In this document: one piece after another, positions 18,420-27,296 of the stretch
Layout: every line of letters starts with the position of its first letter
Position numbering within the stretch: the stretch's first letter is position 1
Source: Demequina zhanjiangensis
GTDB lineage: Bacteria > Actinomycetota > Actinomycetes > Actinomycetales > Demequinaceae
Assembly (NCBI RefSeq): GCF_030418315.1
Contig: NZ_JAUHPV010000008.1
Location: forward strand, 62,001 to 126,000
DNA: 64,000 nucleotides
Direction of reading: 5' to 3'
Translations under genes and position numbers: made by a program
The notes under the pieces: generated by a model
What the model saw: the letters and a program-made list of their open reading frames with translations, nothing else
The model's database searches: none
Told to the model about the DNA's origin: nothing

Positions 18420-19004
18420 ATGGCGAAGACCGACGTGCTGACCCTCGGCATCCTCGGGATGCTCGCCGAGCAGCCGCTCCACGGCTACCAGATCCGCAAG
18501 CGTCTCGGCAGCGAGCTCGGCCCCTTCCGGGCCCTCAGCTACGGCTCCCTGTACCCGGCCCTCAAGCGGATGGTCGGGGCAGGACTGATCCACGCCGTCG
18601 GCGAGGACGACGCCGCGGGCACCGGTTCACGCCGGTCCCGCATCGCGTACGCCCTCACGGACGCCGGCCGAGCCCGCCTCGAGCAGGAGCTCGCCTCCGC
18701 AGGCGCGAACTCCTACGACGACGACTCCTTCGACCTGCGCTTCTCGCTGTTCGGCCAGACCGACTCGGCGACGCGCCTCAGGATCCTCGAGGGCCGTCGC
18801 ATGCGGCTGTCCGAGCGGATCGAGGAGCTCCAGGAGATGCGGAGGCGGCAGCGCGAGCGCGCCGACGCCTACACCGCCGAGCTCCACCGCCACGGCCTCG
18901 AGAGGGTCGAGCGGGAGGTCGAGTGGCTCGACCAGCTCATCGAGAACGAACGTTCCGCCACCCGCGGAGAAAACGGACCCGCCGCATCTGCGGGGGACAA
19001 CTGA
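18420..19004 (+). CDS. PadR-family transcriptional regulator
   Basis: A 194-residue regulator. The N-terminal winged helix begins [20 protein letters not shown] and includes [21 protein letters not shown]. The C-terminal part is a helical coiled coil rich in Arg/Glu ([20 protein letters not shown]), used for dimerisation. ATG 18420 has AGGAGG nearby. The next gene, ino1, starts 14 bases after the stop, so the two are probably cotranscribed. The same padR-ino1 pairing occurs in mycobacteria (Rv0047c-Rv0046c). The large inverted repeat upstream suggests autoregulation and control of ino1. Confidence 0.92.
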   Translation: MAKTDVLTLGILGMLAEQPLHGYQIRKRLGSELGPFRALSYGSLYPALKRMVGAGLIHAVGEDDAAGTGSRRSRIAYALTDAGRARLEQELASAGANSYDDDSFDLRFSLFGQTDSATRLRILEGRRMRLSERIEELQEMRRRQRERADAYTAELHRHGLERVEREVEWLDQLIENERSATRGENGPAASAGDN

Positions 19005-19018
19005 AAGGGAATGAACCC

Positions 19019-20113
19019 ATGGCGAATCTCAAGGTTGCCATCGTCGGCGTCGGCAACTGCGCCACGTCGCTGATCCAGGGAGTCGAGTTCTACAAGAACA
19101 CGCCTGCCGATGAGAAGGTCCCCGGCCTCATGCACGTCCAGCTCGGCGACTACCACGTCTCCGACATCGAGTTCGTGGCGGCGTTCGACGTCGACTCGCT
19201 CAAGGTGGGCAAGGAGCTCATCGAGGCGACGAACTCGTCCGAGAACAACACCATCAAGATCTGCGAGGTCCCCAAGACCGACATCCAGGTCTCGCGCGGC
19301 GTCACGCTCGACGGTCTCGGCCAGTACTACCGCCAGACCATCGTCGAGTCCGACGACGCTCCCGTCGACGTGGTGCAGGTCCTCAAGGACTCCGAGGCCG
19401 ACGTCCTCGTCTGCTACCTCCCCGTGGGCTCCGAGGAGGCCGCCAAGTACTACGCGCAGTGCGCGATCGACGCGGGCGTCGCCTTCGTCAACGCCCTCCC
19501 CGTCTTCATCGCCTCGGACCCCGAGTGGGCCAAGAAGTTCGAGGACGCCGGCGTCCCGATCGTCGGCGACGACATCAAGTCGCAGGTGGGCGCCACGATC
19601 ACGCACCGTGTGCTGGCGAAGCTGTTCGAGGACCGCGGCGTGCGCCTCGACCGCACCTACCAGCTCAACGTCGGCGGCAACATGGACTTCAAGAACATGC
19701 TTGAGCGCAACCGCCTCGAGTCGAAGAAGGTCTCGAAGACCCAGGCCGTCACCTCCAACATCGACGAGGGTCCGCTCGCCGGCGTGAAGAACGACCGCAA
19801 CGTGCACATCGGCCCGTCGGACTACGTCGAGTGGCTCGACGACCGCAAGTGGGCGTACGTCCGCCTCGAGGGCTCGGCCTTCGGCGAGGTGCCCCTGAAC
19901 CTGGAGTACAAGCTCGAGGTGTGGGACTCCCCCAACTCGGCCGGCGTCATCATCGACGCGGTCCGCGCCGCGAAGATCGCGAAGGACCGCGGCATCGGCG
20001 GCCCGATCCTCTCGGCGTCGACCTACTTCATGAAGTCGCCGCCCGTCCAGATGGAGGACACCAAGGGCCGTGCGCAGCTCGAGGCGTTCATCCTCGGCGA
20101 CGTGGAGCGCTAA
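19019..20113 (+). CDS. ino1: Inositol-1-phosphate synthase
   Basis: A 364-residue NAD-dependent isomerase that converts glucose 6-phosphate to 1L-myo-inositol 1-phosphate, the first step toward phosphatidylinositol and mycothiol in actinomycetes. It begins [20 protein letters not shown] (NAD-binding glycine turn) and contains [13 protein letters not shown], the [11 protein letters not shown] motif, and [12 protein letters not shown], all typical. ATG 19019 has GAAAGGGA about eight bases upstream. Transcription is probably coupled to padR upstream. Confidence 0.97.
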   Translation: MANLKVAIVGVGNCATSLIQGVEFYKNTPADEKVPGLMHVQLGDYHVSDIEFVAAFDVDSLKVGKELIEATNSSENNTIKICEVPKTDIQVSRGVTLDGLGQYYRQTIVESDDAPVDVVQVLKDSEADVLVCYLPVGSEEAAKYYAQCAIDAGVAFVNALPVFIASDPEWAKKFEDAGVPIVGDDIKSQVGATITHRVLAKLFEDRGVRLDRTYQLNVGGNMDFKNMLERNRLESKKVSKTQAVTSNIDEGPLAGVKNDRNVHIGPSDYVEWLDDRKWAYVRLEGSAFGEVPLNLEYKLEVWDSPNSAGVIIDAVRAAKIAKDRGIGGPILSASTYFMKSPPVQMEDTKGRAQLEAFILGDVER

Positions 20114-20145
20114 GCAGCATGAGTCGAGGCTGACCCGTCAGCCCT

Positions 20146-20195
20146 GACAGCACGAAGGCCGGGATCCCGTGAGGGGTCCCGGCCTTCGTGCTGTC
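20146..20195. terminator. Bidirectional terminator after ino1
   Basis: A very long perfect stem (19 bp: 20146-20164 with 20177-20195; arm begins GACAGCACGAAGG) encloses a further GC pairing near the loop. It lies between convergent ino1 and the DUF805 gene. Confidence 0.9.
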
Positions 20196-20205
20196 GGTCA
20201 GCGGA

Positions 20206-20574
20206 TCACTTGGGGTCCGGGCCGTACTGGTTGGGTCCGGCGTTGCCGGGGATCAGCGCCACGATGAACGTGAGCAGCGGGACGAACCAGCCGATGATCG
20301 ACACGGCCCCCGCCCAGCCGATGTCCTGGTACCGGCGCCACTGGAGGGCGAGGTTCGGGATGAGGATGAAGAGGCCGTACAGGACGATCGCGGCGACCAG
20401 GATCCATCCGACGGTCGTGTACGTGCCGTCCGAGGACACGCCGACGAGCGTGATCAGGATCGAGAAGACGATCGAGATCAGGATGTTGACGAGCGCGAAG
20501 CCCCAGAACTCGGCCCTGCGTGAGCGTCCGCTGAACTGCGCGTACTTGCTCAGCGCTGCCTTGTAACCGTTCAT
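20206..20574 (-). CDS. DUF805 membrane protein (short form)
   Basis: A 122-residue DUF805 protein with an amphipathic start (YAQFSGRSRRAEFWGF), three to four membrane segments and the terminal motif GPNQYGPDPK. DUF805 proteins are uncharacterised inner-membrane proteins. Two longer paralogues lie at 23032 and 23799. This one lacks their Pro/Ala-rich tail. ATG at 20574. Confidence 0.85.
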   Translation of the reverse strand: MNGYKAALSKYAQFSGRSRRAEFWGFALVNILISIVFSILITLVGVSSDGTYTTVGWILVAAIVLYGLFILIPNLALQWRRYQDIGWAGAVSIIGWFVPLLTFIVALIPGNAGPNQYGPDPK

Positions 20575-20663
20575 GTCTTTCCCCTCCGTCTCGCCCCACC
20601 GTGGCGCGAGTGCACGCCGAGCCTAGCGAGAGACGCCGGGTGCCACCAGGGGAACGTGCGCCT

Positions 20664-21341
20664 CTACCTGGCGCGACGCGCGAGCGCGTCTGCGATCGGC
20701 ACGTCGCCCGACACGAGCTCCCACTGATAGCCCACCGTCGCTGCGTTCTCCAGGCAGGCGACGATGACCGCGGCGACGTCGGCGCGCGGGATCGAGCCGG
20801 GCTCCACCTCGGAGGCGAGCTGCATCTGCCCCGTCGGCTCATCGTCGGTGAGGCGGCCGGGCCGGAGGATCGTCCAGGCCAGCGACGACTCGCGCAGCGA
20901 GGCGTCGGCGTCACGCTTGGCGGCGACGTACGCGGTCCAGGCGTCGCCGCGCGAGGTGTCGGCAGGCTTGTCGACGCCGATCGCGGACACCTGGATGAAG
21001 CGGTCGATGCCCAGGGCCCGGGCTGCCTCCGCTGACTTGAGGGATCCCTCAAGGTCGACGGTGCGCTTGCGCTCGACGTTCCCATCCCCGCCTCCACCGG
21101 CGGAGAAGACCACGGCGTCGCAGCCCTCGAACGCGGCGACGAAGTCCTCGGTCGTGGATGCCTCGATGTCGAGCATGCGCGGGGACGCCCCCATGGCGGC
21201 GAGCTCATCGAGCTGCTCCTGGCGGCGTGCGAGGGGCACCGCCTCGATCCCCTTGTCCTGGAGCAACGGGATGAGTCGGCGGGCGATGTTCCCGGCGCCG
21301 CCGACGATCGCGACGCGGGCGTGCTGTGCTGTCGTGTCCAT
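20664..21341 (-). CDS. NmrA-like atypical SDR (NAD(P)-binding)
   Basis: A 225-residue Rossmann protein beginning RVAIVGGAGNIARRLIPLLQ (GxxGxxG). It has the atypical-SDR segments DAVVFSAGGGG, RFIQVSAIG and AKRDADASLRESSLAWTILRPGRL. This is the YwnB/SDR5-type family often annotated as NAD(P)H-binding or sugar-epimerase-like; no substrate is known. The YxxxK motif appears as YVAAK. Confidence 0.85.
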   Translation of the reverse strand: MDTTAQHARVAIVGGAGNIARRLIPLLQDKGIEAVPLARRQEQLDELAAMGASPRMLDIEASTTEDFVAAFEGCDAVVFSAGGGGDGNVERKRTVDLEGSLKSAEAARALGIDRFIQVSAIGVDKPADTSRGDAWTAYVAAKRDADASLRESSLAWTILRPGRLTDDEPTGQMQLASEVEPGSIPRADVAAVIVACLENAATVGYQWELVSGDVPIADALARRAR

Positions 21342-21406
21342 ACGGGTGCGACGCCTGGGCGCCGGCCCCTATTCCCCTCCCCGGCTTCCCAGCAGGTCTC
21401 GGGCCG

Positions 21407-22606
21407 TCATCTCTCGACGATCTCGTACTGGCGGTGCACCACCTCTGTGGCGGGGTCGGCGACGAGGAACCGCTCGTAGGGCGCGGTGAGGCCCCCATCG
21501 GCGTCGTGCGCTGCGGCGGTGGTCGCATAGGCGGAGGCGCTGTGCGGCCGCATCCCCTCGGGTGCGGCGTCAGCGATCGTGGTCCGGAGCGGCCCGTCCC
21601 CCTCGGCCGCGAGGTCGAGGGCGGGAACCGCGTCACCGTGGTGGACGAGCGACAGCACTGGTACGCCCGGCGGGTCCTCACCCATGTCGATCGGCGCCCC
21701 CGCGCTCACCACCCCCTCCACCGACACCCGCCCGACTCCGCTCCTGGCGAGGTCCGTCGCAGCGATGCCGCCGAGCGAGAACCCGACGAGCAGCACGGGG
21801 GCACCGGCAGGGATCCCGGCCTGACGGATCGCCTCCTCCACTCCACGCGCGTAGGTGGACGTCGTTCCGGGCAGGATCGCGTGCGCGAGGATCGCGTCGA
21901 GATCGTTGGGCGCGGGAGCATCTCCGTGAGGCACCACCCAGTCCTGCGTCGACGGCAGCGTGACGATCCAGGCCTCGTCGCCGTCGGCCGTGGTGACCTG
22001 TGCGATGTCCACGACTGCGCGTCGCTCACGCCCCATCGCGTCGACCAGCCCGCAGCCCACGATCAGGTCGCTGACAGTCTCCGGCCTGCTCGCCGACAGC
22101 CGCTCGGCCGCCTCCCGCGACGAGGCAGACCCGTCTCCGAACGCCCGGCTCACCCGAGGATCGGGTGCGCGAACGTCGCCGGCGGCGCGCCACAGGAGCC
22201 ACGATCCCAGCGCAGGCGAGGCCGCGAGCATCCCTGCCTCGATCAACGGAAGCGTCAGATGCCGACGCGCCGCCAGCGCTGCCGGCTGCGGCAGCGCGTC
22301 GAGCTCGGATGCGAGGGCTTCAAGGGCTCTCGCAGCGCCACCGGCGGCAGGGTCGTCGAGGGCCGGCGGCGGCCCGGCCGCGTCCACCACGTGGCCGGCG
22401 CGCCGGAGCAGCGCGGCCGCATCGCGGCGCCCCTGCGCCAGGTCGTGAGCGGCGAGGGCGAGCGAGGCCCGAGCGTCGGCGATGCTGTCGAGCGCTCTTC
22501 CCTCCCCCCATGGACCACTCAGGCGAGCCGCGGCGCTGTCCAGGCGCCCGGCCTCGAGCTCCATGAGGCCCGCGCACGAAGCAAGCATCCGTGCGGCCTC
22601 ACTCAT
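21407..22606 (-). CDS. Alpha/beta-hydrolase with helical N-terminus, candidate secreted effector
   Basis: A 399-residue protein I do not recognise as a named family. Residues 1-170 are Ala/Leu-rich helices. The C-terminal half has a lipase-type nucleophile elbow VGFSLGGIAATDLA (Ser in GFSLGG), a possible acid near HHGDAVPALDL and a final His in the last part of the domain. There is no signal peptide. The ATG overlaps the stop of the 97-residue upstream gene by eight bases. Together they look like a small helical secretion-type protein plus an enzyme, as in type VII-associated gene pairs. The function is inferred, not shown. Confidence 0.65.
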   Translation of the reverse strand: MSEAARMLASCAGLMELEAGRLDSAAARLSGPWGEGRALDSIADARASLALAAHDLAQGRRDAAALLRRAGHVVDAAGPPPALDDPAAGGAARALEALASELDALPQPAALAARRHLTLPLIEAGMLAASPALGSWLLWRAAGDVRAPDPRVSRAFGDGSASSREAAERLSASRPETVSDLIVGCGLVDAMGRERRAVVDIAQVTTADGDEAWIVTLPSTQDWVVPHGDAPAPNDLDAILAHAILPGTTSTYARGVEEAIRQAGIPAGAPVLLVGFSLGGIAATDLARSGVGRVSVEGVVSAGAPIDMGEDPPGVPVLSLVHHGDAVPALDLAAEGDGPLRTTIADAAPEGMRPHSASAYATTAAAHDADGGLTAPYERFLVADPATEVVHRQYEIVER

Positions 22607-22892
22607 CGGCAGCGGACTTTCGCGTCCGTCCCTGCGCGAGCCGCCGGTCAGTGGTCACGAAACGGTCAGCAGCCTCGTCCACCAGACGGGCGAGGTCCCA
22701 CGCCTCGGCGTGCACGGCGTCGGCACCGCGCCGCTGCGCTGCACCGACCTGCGCCGCCGCCTCGATCAGACGCCGGTGACCAGTGGCGGCAGCGGCGGCG
22801 CCGGGATCCGCCTCCCACTGACACGCAGCGAGCTCCCGCAGCCGTGCGGCGGCCATCCCCGCCGCGTCGTGATCCACCGTGAGATCTGCCAT
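22599..22892 (-). CDS. Small helical protein, EspC/WXG100-like
   Basis: A 97-residue all-helical protein beginning MADLTVDHDAAGMAAARLRE. The length, the VDxDA start and the helix-turn-helix layout resemble the EspC (DUF2580) / WXG100 group of type VII secretion substrates, but a strict W-x-G turn is not present. GGGGAG sits just before ATG 22892. It is translationally coupled to the downstream hydrolase gene. No EccC-type ATPase is in this window. Confidence 0.55.
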   Translation of the reverse strand: MADLTVDHDAAGMAAARLRELAACQWEADPGAAAAATGHRRLIEAAAQVGAAQRRGADAVHAEAWDLARLVDEAADRFVTTDRRLAQGRTRKSAADE

Positions 22893-22931
22893 CGCTCCCC
22901 TTCCGTCGCAGTCACGGTAGGGACAGCACGA

Positions 22932-22988
22932 AGGCCCTGACGACGGTCGCGCACCTCCTGGGGAAGCGTCGGGACTGCGTCAGGGCCT
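22932..22988 (-). terminator. Possible terminator of the DUF805 gene
   Basis: AGGCCCTGACG (22932-22942) pairs perfectly with CGTCAGGGCCT (22978-22988) across a 35-base loop, 43 bases past the DUF805 stop codon. Confidence 0.45.
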
Positions 22989-23031
22989 GGGTGCGAAGGT
23001 CGCGCTCGCCGCCGGGGCGTCGCGCGGGGAG

Positions 23032-23730
23032 TCAGCGCGGGGGCTGGGCGAAGGGATCGTCGGTGCCGCCGGCGTCCGGCGACGGTGCGGCAGGCGGCGC
23101 GGACTGCGCAGGAGGAGCGGCCGGGGGCGGCGTCTGTGCGGGGGCCTGCGGCGCTGCGGGGGCGGGCTGCTGGATGGCTCCGGGCTGCGGCTGAGTGGGC
23201 TGCGCTCCGGGATAGCTGGGCATCGCGCCCTGCGCCACGGGGGCACCGGGGTACACGGGGGCGGCAGGCATGCCGCTCCATCGGTCGCCGGCCTTCGGGT
23301 CGGGGCCGTACTGGTTCGTCCCTGACTCCGACTCGAGAGCGGCGAAGACCAGCACCACGATTCCACCGAAGGGGATGAACGAGATGAGGTACCACCAGCC
23401 GCTGCGGCCCGTGTCATGCAGACGACGCACGGTCACCGCGAGGCTCGGCAGAAGCAGTGCGAGGCTGACGACGCTGGCGATCACGATGCCGATCGTCATC
23501 GGTGCCCAGTTGATGTCCTCCAAAGCGGAGTCGGGGATGGTCCCGTCTGCCTCGATCTGCGCGAAGGCCGGGCCGAGCGAGGCGAAGTAGAGGACGGTGA
23601 AGATGATCGAGAGCACGATCCCGACGACCTGCTGGAACAGGAAGAACCACCAGAACTCGGCCCGACGGGCGCGGCCCGAGAACACCGCGTACTTGCTGAA
23701 GCAGACCTTGACCGCCTGACCGAAACCCAT
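23032..23730 (-). CDS. DUF805 membrane protein with Pro/Ala-rich tail
   Basis: A 232-residue protein. The DUF805 domain starts FSKYAVFSGRARRAEFWWFF, has four hydrophobic segments and the motif VRRLHDTGRSGWWY, and ends GTNQYGPDPK. About 85 residues of Pro/Ala/Gln-rich, presumably cytoplasmic, low-complexity sequence follow. It is a paralogue of its neighbour at 23799, which shares the same layout; the two lie 68 bases apart on the same strand. Function unknown. Confidence 0.85.
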   Translation of the reverse strand: MGFGQAVKVCFSKYAVFSGRARRAEFWWFFLFQQVVGIVLSIIFTVLYFASLGPAFAQIEADGTIPDSALEDINWAPMTIGIVIASVVSLALLLPSLAVTVRRLHDTGRSGWWYLISFIPFGGIVVLVFAALESESGTNQYGPDPKAGDRWSGMPAAPVYPGAPVAQGAMPSYPGAQPTQPQPGAIQQPAPAAPQAPAQTPPPAAPPAQSAPPAAPSPDAGGTDDPFAQPPR

Positions 23731-23798
23731 CGTTCTCCCCTGTCGTTCGTGGTTGGCCTCAGCCTAGCCGCGCGACCCGACGGATCGCCGGAGCGGTC

Positions 23799-24443
23799 TC
23801 AGGGGCGCGCGCCCGCGTCCGGAGGCGCCGCCGGCGGAGTGGGCGGTGGAATGGGCGGTGCGGCCGAAGCAGTGGGACGACCCGGCTCAACCGCGAGCGC
23901 GCCCGGCGTGGGGACCGGCCCGTAGGCCGGACCGGTCGGCGCGGCCGCGTAGGGAGCGGGGTAGGCCGCCGCGTACGGTGCGGGAGGCCAGGCGGCGGCG
24001 ATTCCCTTGGGGTTCTCCCCGTACTCGTTGGGTCCGGGGTGCGAGTCCTGCACCGCGAAGACGATCAGCACGATGCTGCCCCCGGGGACTGCCGAGATCC
24101 AGTACCACCAGCCGCTTCGGCCCATGTCGTGAAGGCGGCGAACCGAGACGGCGAGCCCTGGGAGGAGAAGTCCGAGCTGAACGATCGCGAGCAGGGCCCA
24201 GGTGATCGCCACCGGGAGCCAGACCGTCGCGCCGAACGCGTCGGGCTCGAGGGTGCCATCAGCAGCGACCTGGGTGAGCAGGGGCACGAACGCGATGAAC
24301 ACCGTGATGATGACGATCGCCTGGAGCACCACCAGAAGGAGCCCCTGGAAGAGCGCCCACCACCAGTACTCGGACCTGCGGGCGCGGCCGTCGAAGTCCA
24401 CGTACTTGCTGAAGCCCGTCCTGACGGCCTCGACGAAGCCCAT
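23799..24443 (-). CDS. DUF805 membrane protein with Pro/Ala/Tyr-rich tail
   Basis: A 214-residue DUF805 paralogue: FSKYVDFDGRARRSEYWWWA at the start, VRRLHDMGRSGWWYWI in the middle and GPNEYGENPK before a Pro/Ala/Tyr-rich tail (PPAPYAAAYPAPYAAA). ATG 24443 gives the family start MGFVEAVRTGFSKY; the longer upstream frame was rejected. With 20206 and 23032 this makes three DUF805 genes within about 4.3 kb. Confidence 0.85.
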   Translation of the reverse strand: MGFVEAVRTGFSKYVDFDGRARRSEYWWWALFQGLLLVVLQAIVIITVFIAFVPLLTQVAADGTLEPDAFGATVWLPVAITWALLAIVQLGLLLPGLAVSVRRLHDMGRSGWWYWISAVPGGSIVLIVFAVQDSHPGPNEYGENPKGIAAAWPPAPYAAAYPAPYAAAPTGPAYGPVPTPGALAVEPGRPTASAAPPIPPPTPPAAPPDAGARP

Positions 24444-24535
24444 GCTCTCCCCTTCGGCTGTGGTGCGCGACGCCACCCTAGCGCGCGGGTCGGTGGGGCC
24501 GGCGGGACCGCCGCGTTCCTCGCGTCGTGGCCAGG

Positions 24536-25180
24536 TCAGACCGCCCGACGCGACAGAAGCAGGACGCCACCCAGCGTCGCCATCAGCGCGCCGCCGGCAG
24601 CGCGCATCCGTGCGAGCCGCCGCGGCGAGCTCGCGAACCAGTCCCGTGCGCCTGCGGCGAGCAGTGCGTACGCCCCGTCGCTCACGATCGCGATCACGGA
24701 GAAGACGAGTCCGAGCACCAGGATCTGCACCCACGCGGGCCCTGCGGCGGGATCGACGAACTGCGGCAGCACCGCCGCGACGAACACAAGAGTCTTGGGG
24801 TTGGTCACGCCGACGACGAAGGACTCGGTGAGCACCTTCCACACGGGGGCGTCGTCGGCCTCCGCCGCCTCGTCCACGCCGACGAGCCCGTCGCGCCGAT
24901 GCCGGATCGCCTGCACGCCCAGGTAGATGAGGTAGAGGCCACCCACGATCTTGAGCGCGACGAACGCGACCTCGGACGCCGCGATCAGCACCCCCACCCC
25001 GGTCGCCACGAGCACCGCGTGCACCACGAACCCGCCTGCGTTGCCGACGACCGAGACGAGAGCACGTCCCCGACCGTGCTGGAGCGCGCGGCCCACGATG
25101 AAGAGCACGCTCGGCCCCGGGATCACGATGACCACGAACGCAAGGGCGGCGAAGGCAGCGAGCGTGCCGGGCGAGATCAC
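24536..25180 (-). CDS. LysE/RhtB-family amino-acid exporter
   Basis: A 214-residue transporter with six hydrophobic segments. The LysE signature is in the first segment (VIPGPSVLFIVGRALQHGRG), and NPKTLVFVAAVLPQFVD occurs in the middle, as in RhtB/LysE exporters. Export of an amino acid or analogue is likely; the substrate is unknown. Start GTG 25180 overlaps the TetR stop by four bases (GTGA), so exporter and regulator form one operon. Confidence 0.9.
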   Translation of the reverse strand: MISPGTLAAFAALAFVVIVIPGPSVLFIVGRALQHGRGRALVSVVGNAGGFVVHAVLVATGVGVLIAASEVAFVALKIVGGLYLIYLGVQAIRHRRDGLVGVDEAAEADDAPVWKVLTESFVVGVTNPKTLVFVAAVLPQFVDPAAGPAWVQILVLGLVFSVIAIVSDGAYALLAAGARDWFASSPRRLARMRAAGGALMATLGGVLLLSRRAV

Positions 25181-25875
25181 GGCGCCGCCCCGTCGTCCCC
25201 GCGCACCCGCGCCTGCCGAGCCTCCTTGATGGCGTCGAGCGCGTCGATCGCCTCCCCTGCGAGAGGCGAGAGGGGCTTGAACCGCGCAGCCTTGATGAGG
25301 CGCGCCAGCGTCGGCGCGAGGCGACTGACGATCTTGCGAGACACCTTCGCCTCCGGAGAGAGATCCTGCACCCAGCCCAGCGTGAGGATCATCTGGACGA
25401 GCCACAGCAGCTCAGGAAGCGCCGCTCGGAGGCGGGCGTCGGCGCGCAGCTCGGAGCCCTCGACCACGTCGTCATACAGGGCGATGAACGTCTCTCGGGC
25501 CGGCTTCGACTCGGCGCTGAACGGGCTGAGCGGGCTCGTGGGGACGACGGCCATGCTGACGAGGCTTTCGGCAACCGCGCGATAGCGCCCGGAGACCTCA
25601 AGGTAGGTGTCGAGCGTGATCGCAAGCCTGGTCTTGAGGGCCTTCTCGCCTTCCATCCGCTCGCGGCTGAGGTCCGCGTGCTCGCGAGCGATGCGCAGGT
25701 AGAAGCCCTGGACCAGGTCCTCCTTGCCGGAGAAGTAGTAGTAGGCGCTGCCCTGAGACACCCCGGCGCGCTCCGCGATCGCGCGCATCGTCGTGCGCTC
25801 GTAGCCGTGCTCGAGGATGAGCTCCGTCGCCGCTTCGACGATGCGGTCGCGAGTGGTGCTGTCGAGGGTGGGCAA
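25177..25875 (-). CDS. TetR-family regulator
   Basis: A 232-residue regulator with an N-terminal helix-turn-helix (RDRIVEAATELILEHGYERT, then AIAERAGVSQGSAYYYF). The start is TTG 25875, supported by AGGAGGT five bases before it. It is coupled to the LysE exporter, so it probably represses export until a ligand binds. A perfect palindrome immediately upstream is a likely operator. Confidence 0.92.
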   Translation of the reverse strand: MPTLDSTTRDRIVEAATELILEHGYERTTMRAIAERAGVSQGSAYYYFSGKEDLVQGFYLRIAREHADLSRERMEGEKALKTRLAITLDTYLEVSGRYRAVAESLVSMAVVPTSPLSPFSAESKPARETFIALYDDVVEGSELRADARLRAALPELLWLVQMILTLGWVQDLSPEAKVSRKIVSRLAPTLARLIKAARFKPLSPLAGEAIDALDAIKEARQARVRGDDGAAP

Positions 25876-25885
25876 GGGGACCTCC

Positions 25886-25897
25886 TGAACGCGTTCA
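25886..25897 (-). promoter_or_regulatory. Probable TetR operator palindrome
   Basis: TGAACGCGTTCA is a perfect 12-bp palindrome directly upstream of the TTG start and ribosome site of the TetR gene. A second GCGTTCA half-site follows at 25902-25908. It overlaps the stop codon of the acyltransferase gene upstream. Confidence 0.65.
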
Positions 25898-27256
25898 ACT
25901 GCGTTCAGGGTAGACCCGCGTCGCCAACTGCGCGGCCGACCACGACGCGACCACCAGCACGAAGGCGAGACCCACGGTCATCGGCACCCCCGCGACGTGG
26001 CCCACGAACGGCACGACGATCCCGCGGAAGCCGGTCACGGCGAAGCCCAGCAGTCCAGCGATGGCCAGCATCACCGAGACTGCGGCGACCACCGTCCTGA
26101 ACCGCGACGGCCCGACCGGGTCCGGCCGCCTCGGCGGCCGCTCCGCCCAGCGGAACGCCAGCACCAGCACGCCGACCAGCACCAGGAACGGCACCAGCAT
26201 CGCGAGCTTGGCCCACCAGAACGATGCCGACGACGGGTCGCCGGCCAGGTCCACACCCAGGGTCCACAGCACCCCGAACACCGCGATCAGCGCGGTGAAG
26301 TGCCACAGGAACGCCGTCATCGCGACCGAGCCCGCGGCGATCACCGCCTTCCACACCGCCGTCCTCGCGAGCAGCCGACGGGCCGGCTCCCTCAACATCA
26401 GCAGCGCCCCCGCCTGGGCGACGGCGAAGACGAGCAGCGCCACCGTCGGCGGCGCGAGGTTGGACAGCTCCTCCCCCGCGTACGAGACCATCGCTGTCGA
26501 GTACGGCCCGACCGCCACCAGCAGCGCGAGGATGACAGCGCCGCCTCCGAGCATCCACGCCCCCAGCCGACGCGAGCCCACCCGGTCCGCCACGCCGTCG
26601 GCGTAGTGGAAGCCCAGCTGATGCACCGCGAGCCACACGAACGCGAAGTTGAGCCACATCACCCAGCCGACGCCGGCCGCGAGGCGCAGCAGATCCACGA
26701 GCACCACCGCGCCGCCCAACGCCACGAGGACCCGCCAGCCCCACCTCTCGTGCGCCGTCAGCAGCGCAGGCGCGAGGCCCGCCGCGATCAGATAGATCCC
26801 GAGGAACCACAGCAGCTGGCCCGCCACCTGCAGGACGGGGCCCGACGCCGCGTCGTCACCCGCGACCCACTCGACGACCGCCGCGACCGCCATCCACACC
26901 GAGACGAAGACGAGCGTCGGCTTCAGAAGTCGGACGATCCGCGAGCGCACGAAGTCCGCGTAGCCACCACCCCGCGCCCGCAGGCTGCGCCACGCCGTCG
27001 CGTGCGCGAAGCCGCCCACCACGAAGAACACTGGCATCACCTGGAAGACGAGGGTGAGCGGGCGCGCCCACGCCTGCGTGTCCAGCACGTTCGCCACCGC
27101 GATCGTGCCCGCCGCGTGATCAAGCGTCACCGCCGCCATGAAGAAGTGACCCAGCACCACTCCCAACAGCGAACCGACCCGCAGCAGATCCGCATAGCGA
27201 TCACGCGTGTCAGGAGTCGCCTCCGCCAGTCCCCCCAGGCTCACCGGTGCACCCAT
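25895..27256 (-). CDS. Acyltransferase 3 family membrane protein
   Basis: A 453-residue polytopic protein with about ten membrane segments. Early motifs RVGSLLGVVLGHFFMAAVT (His in the first segment) and VMPVFFVVGGFAHATAWRSL, with the nearby arginine-rich loop RSRIVRLLKPTLVF, are typical of acyltransferase-3 enzymes. These O-acylate envelope polysaccharides or lipids. The acceptor is unknown. It is divergent from the MFS gene, 40 bases apart. Confidence 0.85.
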   Translation of the reverse strand: MGAPVSLGGLAEATPDTRDRYADLLRVGSLLGVVLGHFFMAAVTLDHAAGTIAVANVLDTQAWARPLTLVFQVMPVFFVVGGFAHATAWRSLRARGGGYADFVRSRIVRLLKPTLVFVSVWMAVAAVVEWVAGDDAASGPVLQVAGQLLWFLGIYLIAAGLAPALLTAHERWGWRVLVALGGAVVLVDLLRLAAGVGWVMWLNFAFVWLAVHQLGFHYADGVADRVGSRRLGAWMLGGGAVILALLVAVGPYSTAMVSYAGEELSNLAPPTVALLVFAVAQAGALLMLREPARRLLARTAVWKAVIAAGSVAMTAFLWHFTALIAVFGVLWTLGVDLAGDPSSASFWWAKLAMLVPFLVLVGVLVLAFRWAERPPRRPDPVGPSRFRTVVAAVSVMLAIAGLLGFAVTGFRGIVVPFVGHVAGVPMTVGLAFVLVVASWSAAQLATRVYPERS

Positions 27257-27296
27257 GCCGTGATGCTAGCGACCGGCACGCCTCTACGCTGGGGCC

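Noticed and set aside
15775-18441. Very long plus-strand open frame opposite the PBP gene
   Set aside because: It is antisense to a gene with complete GT51 and transpeptidase motifs; its His/Arg/Val-rich translation is typical of a high-GC shadow frame.
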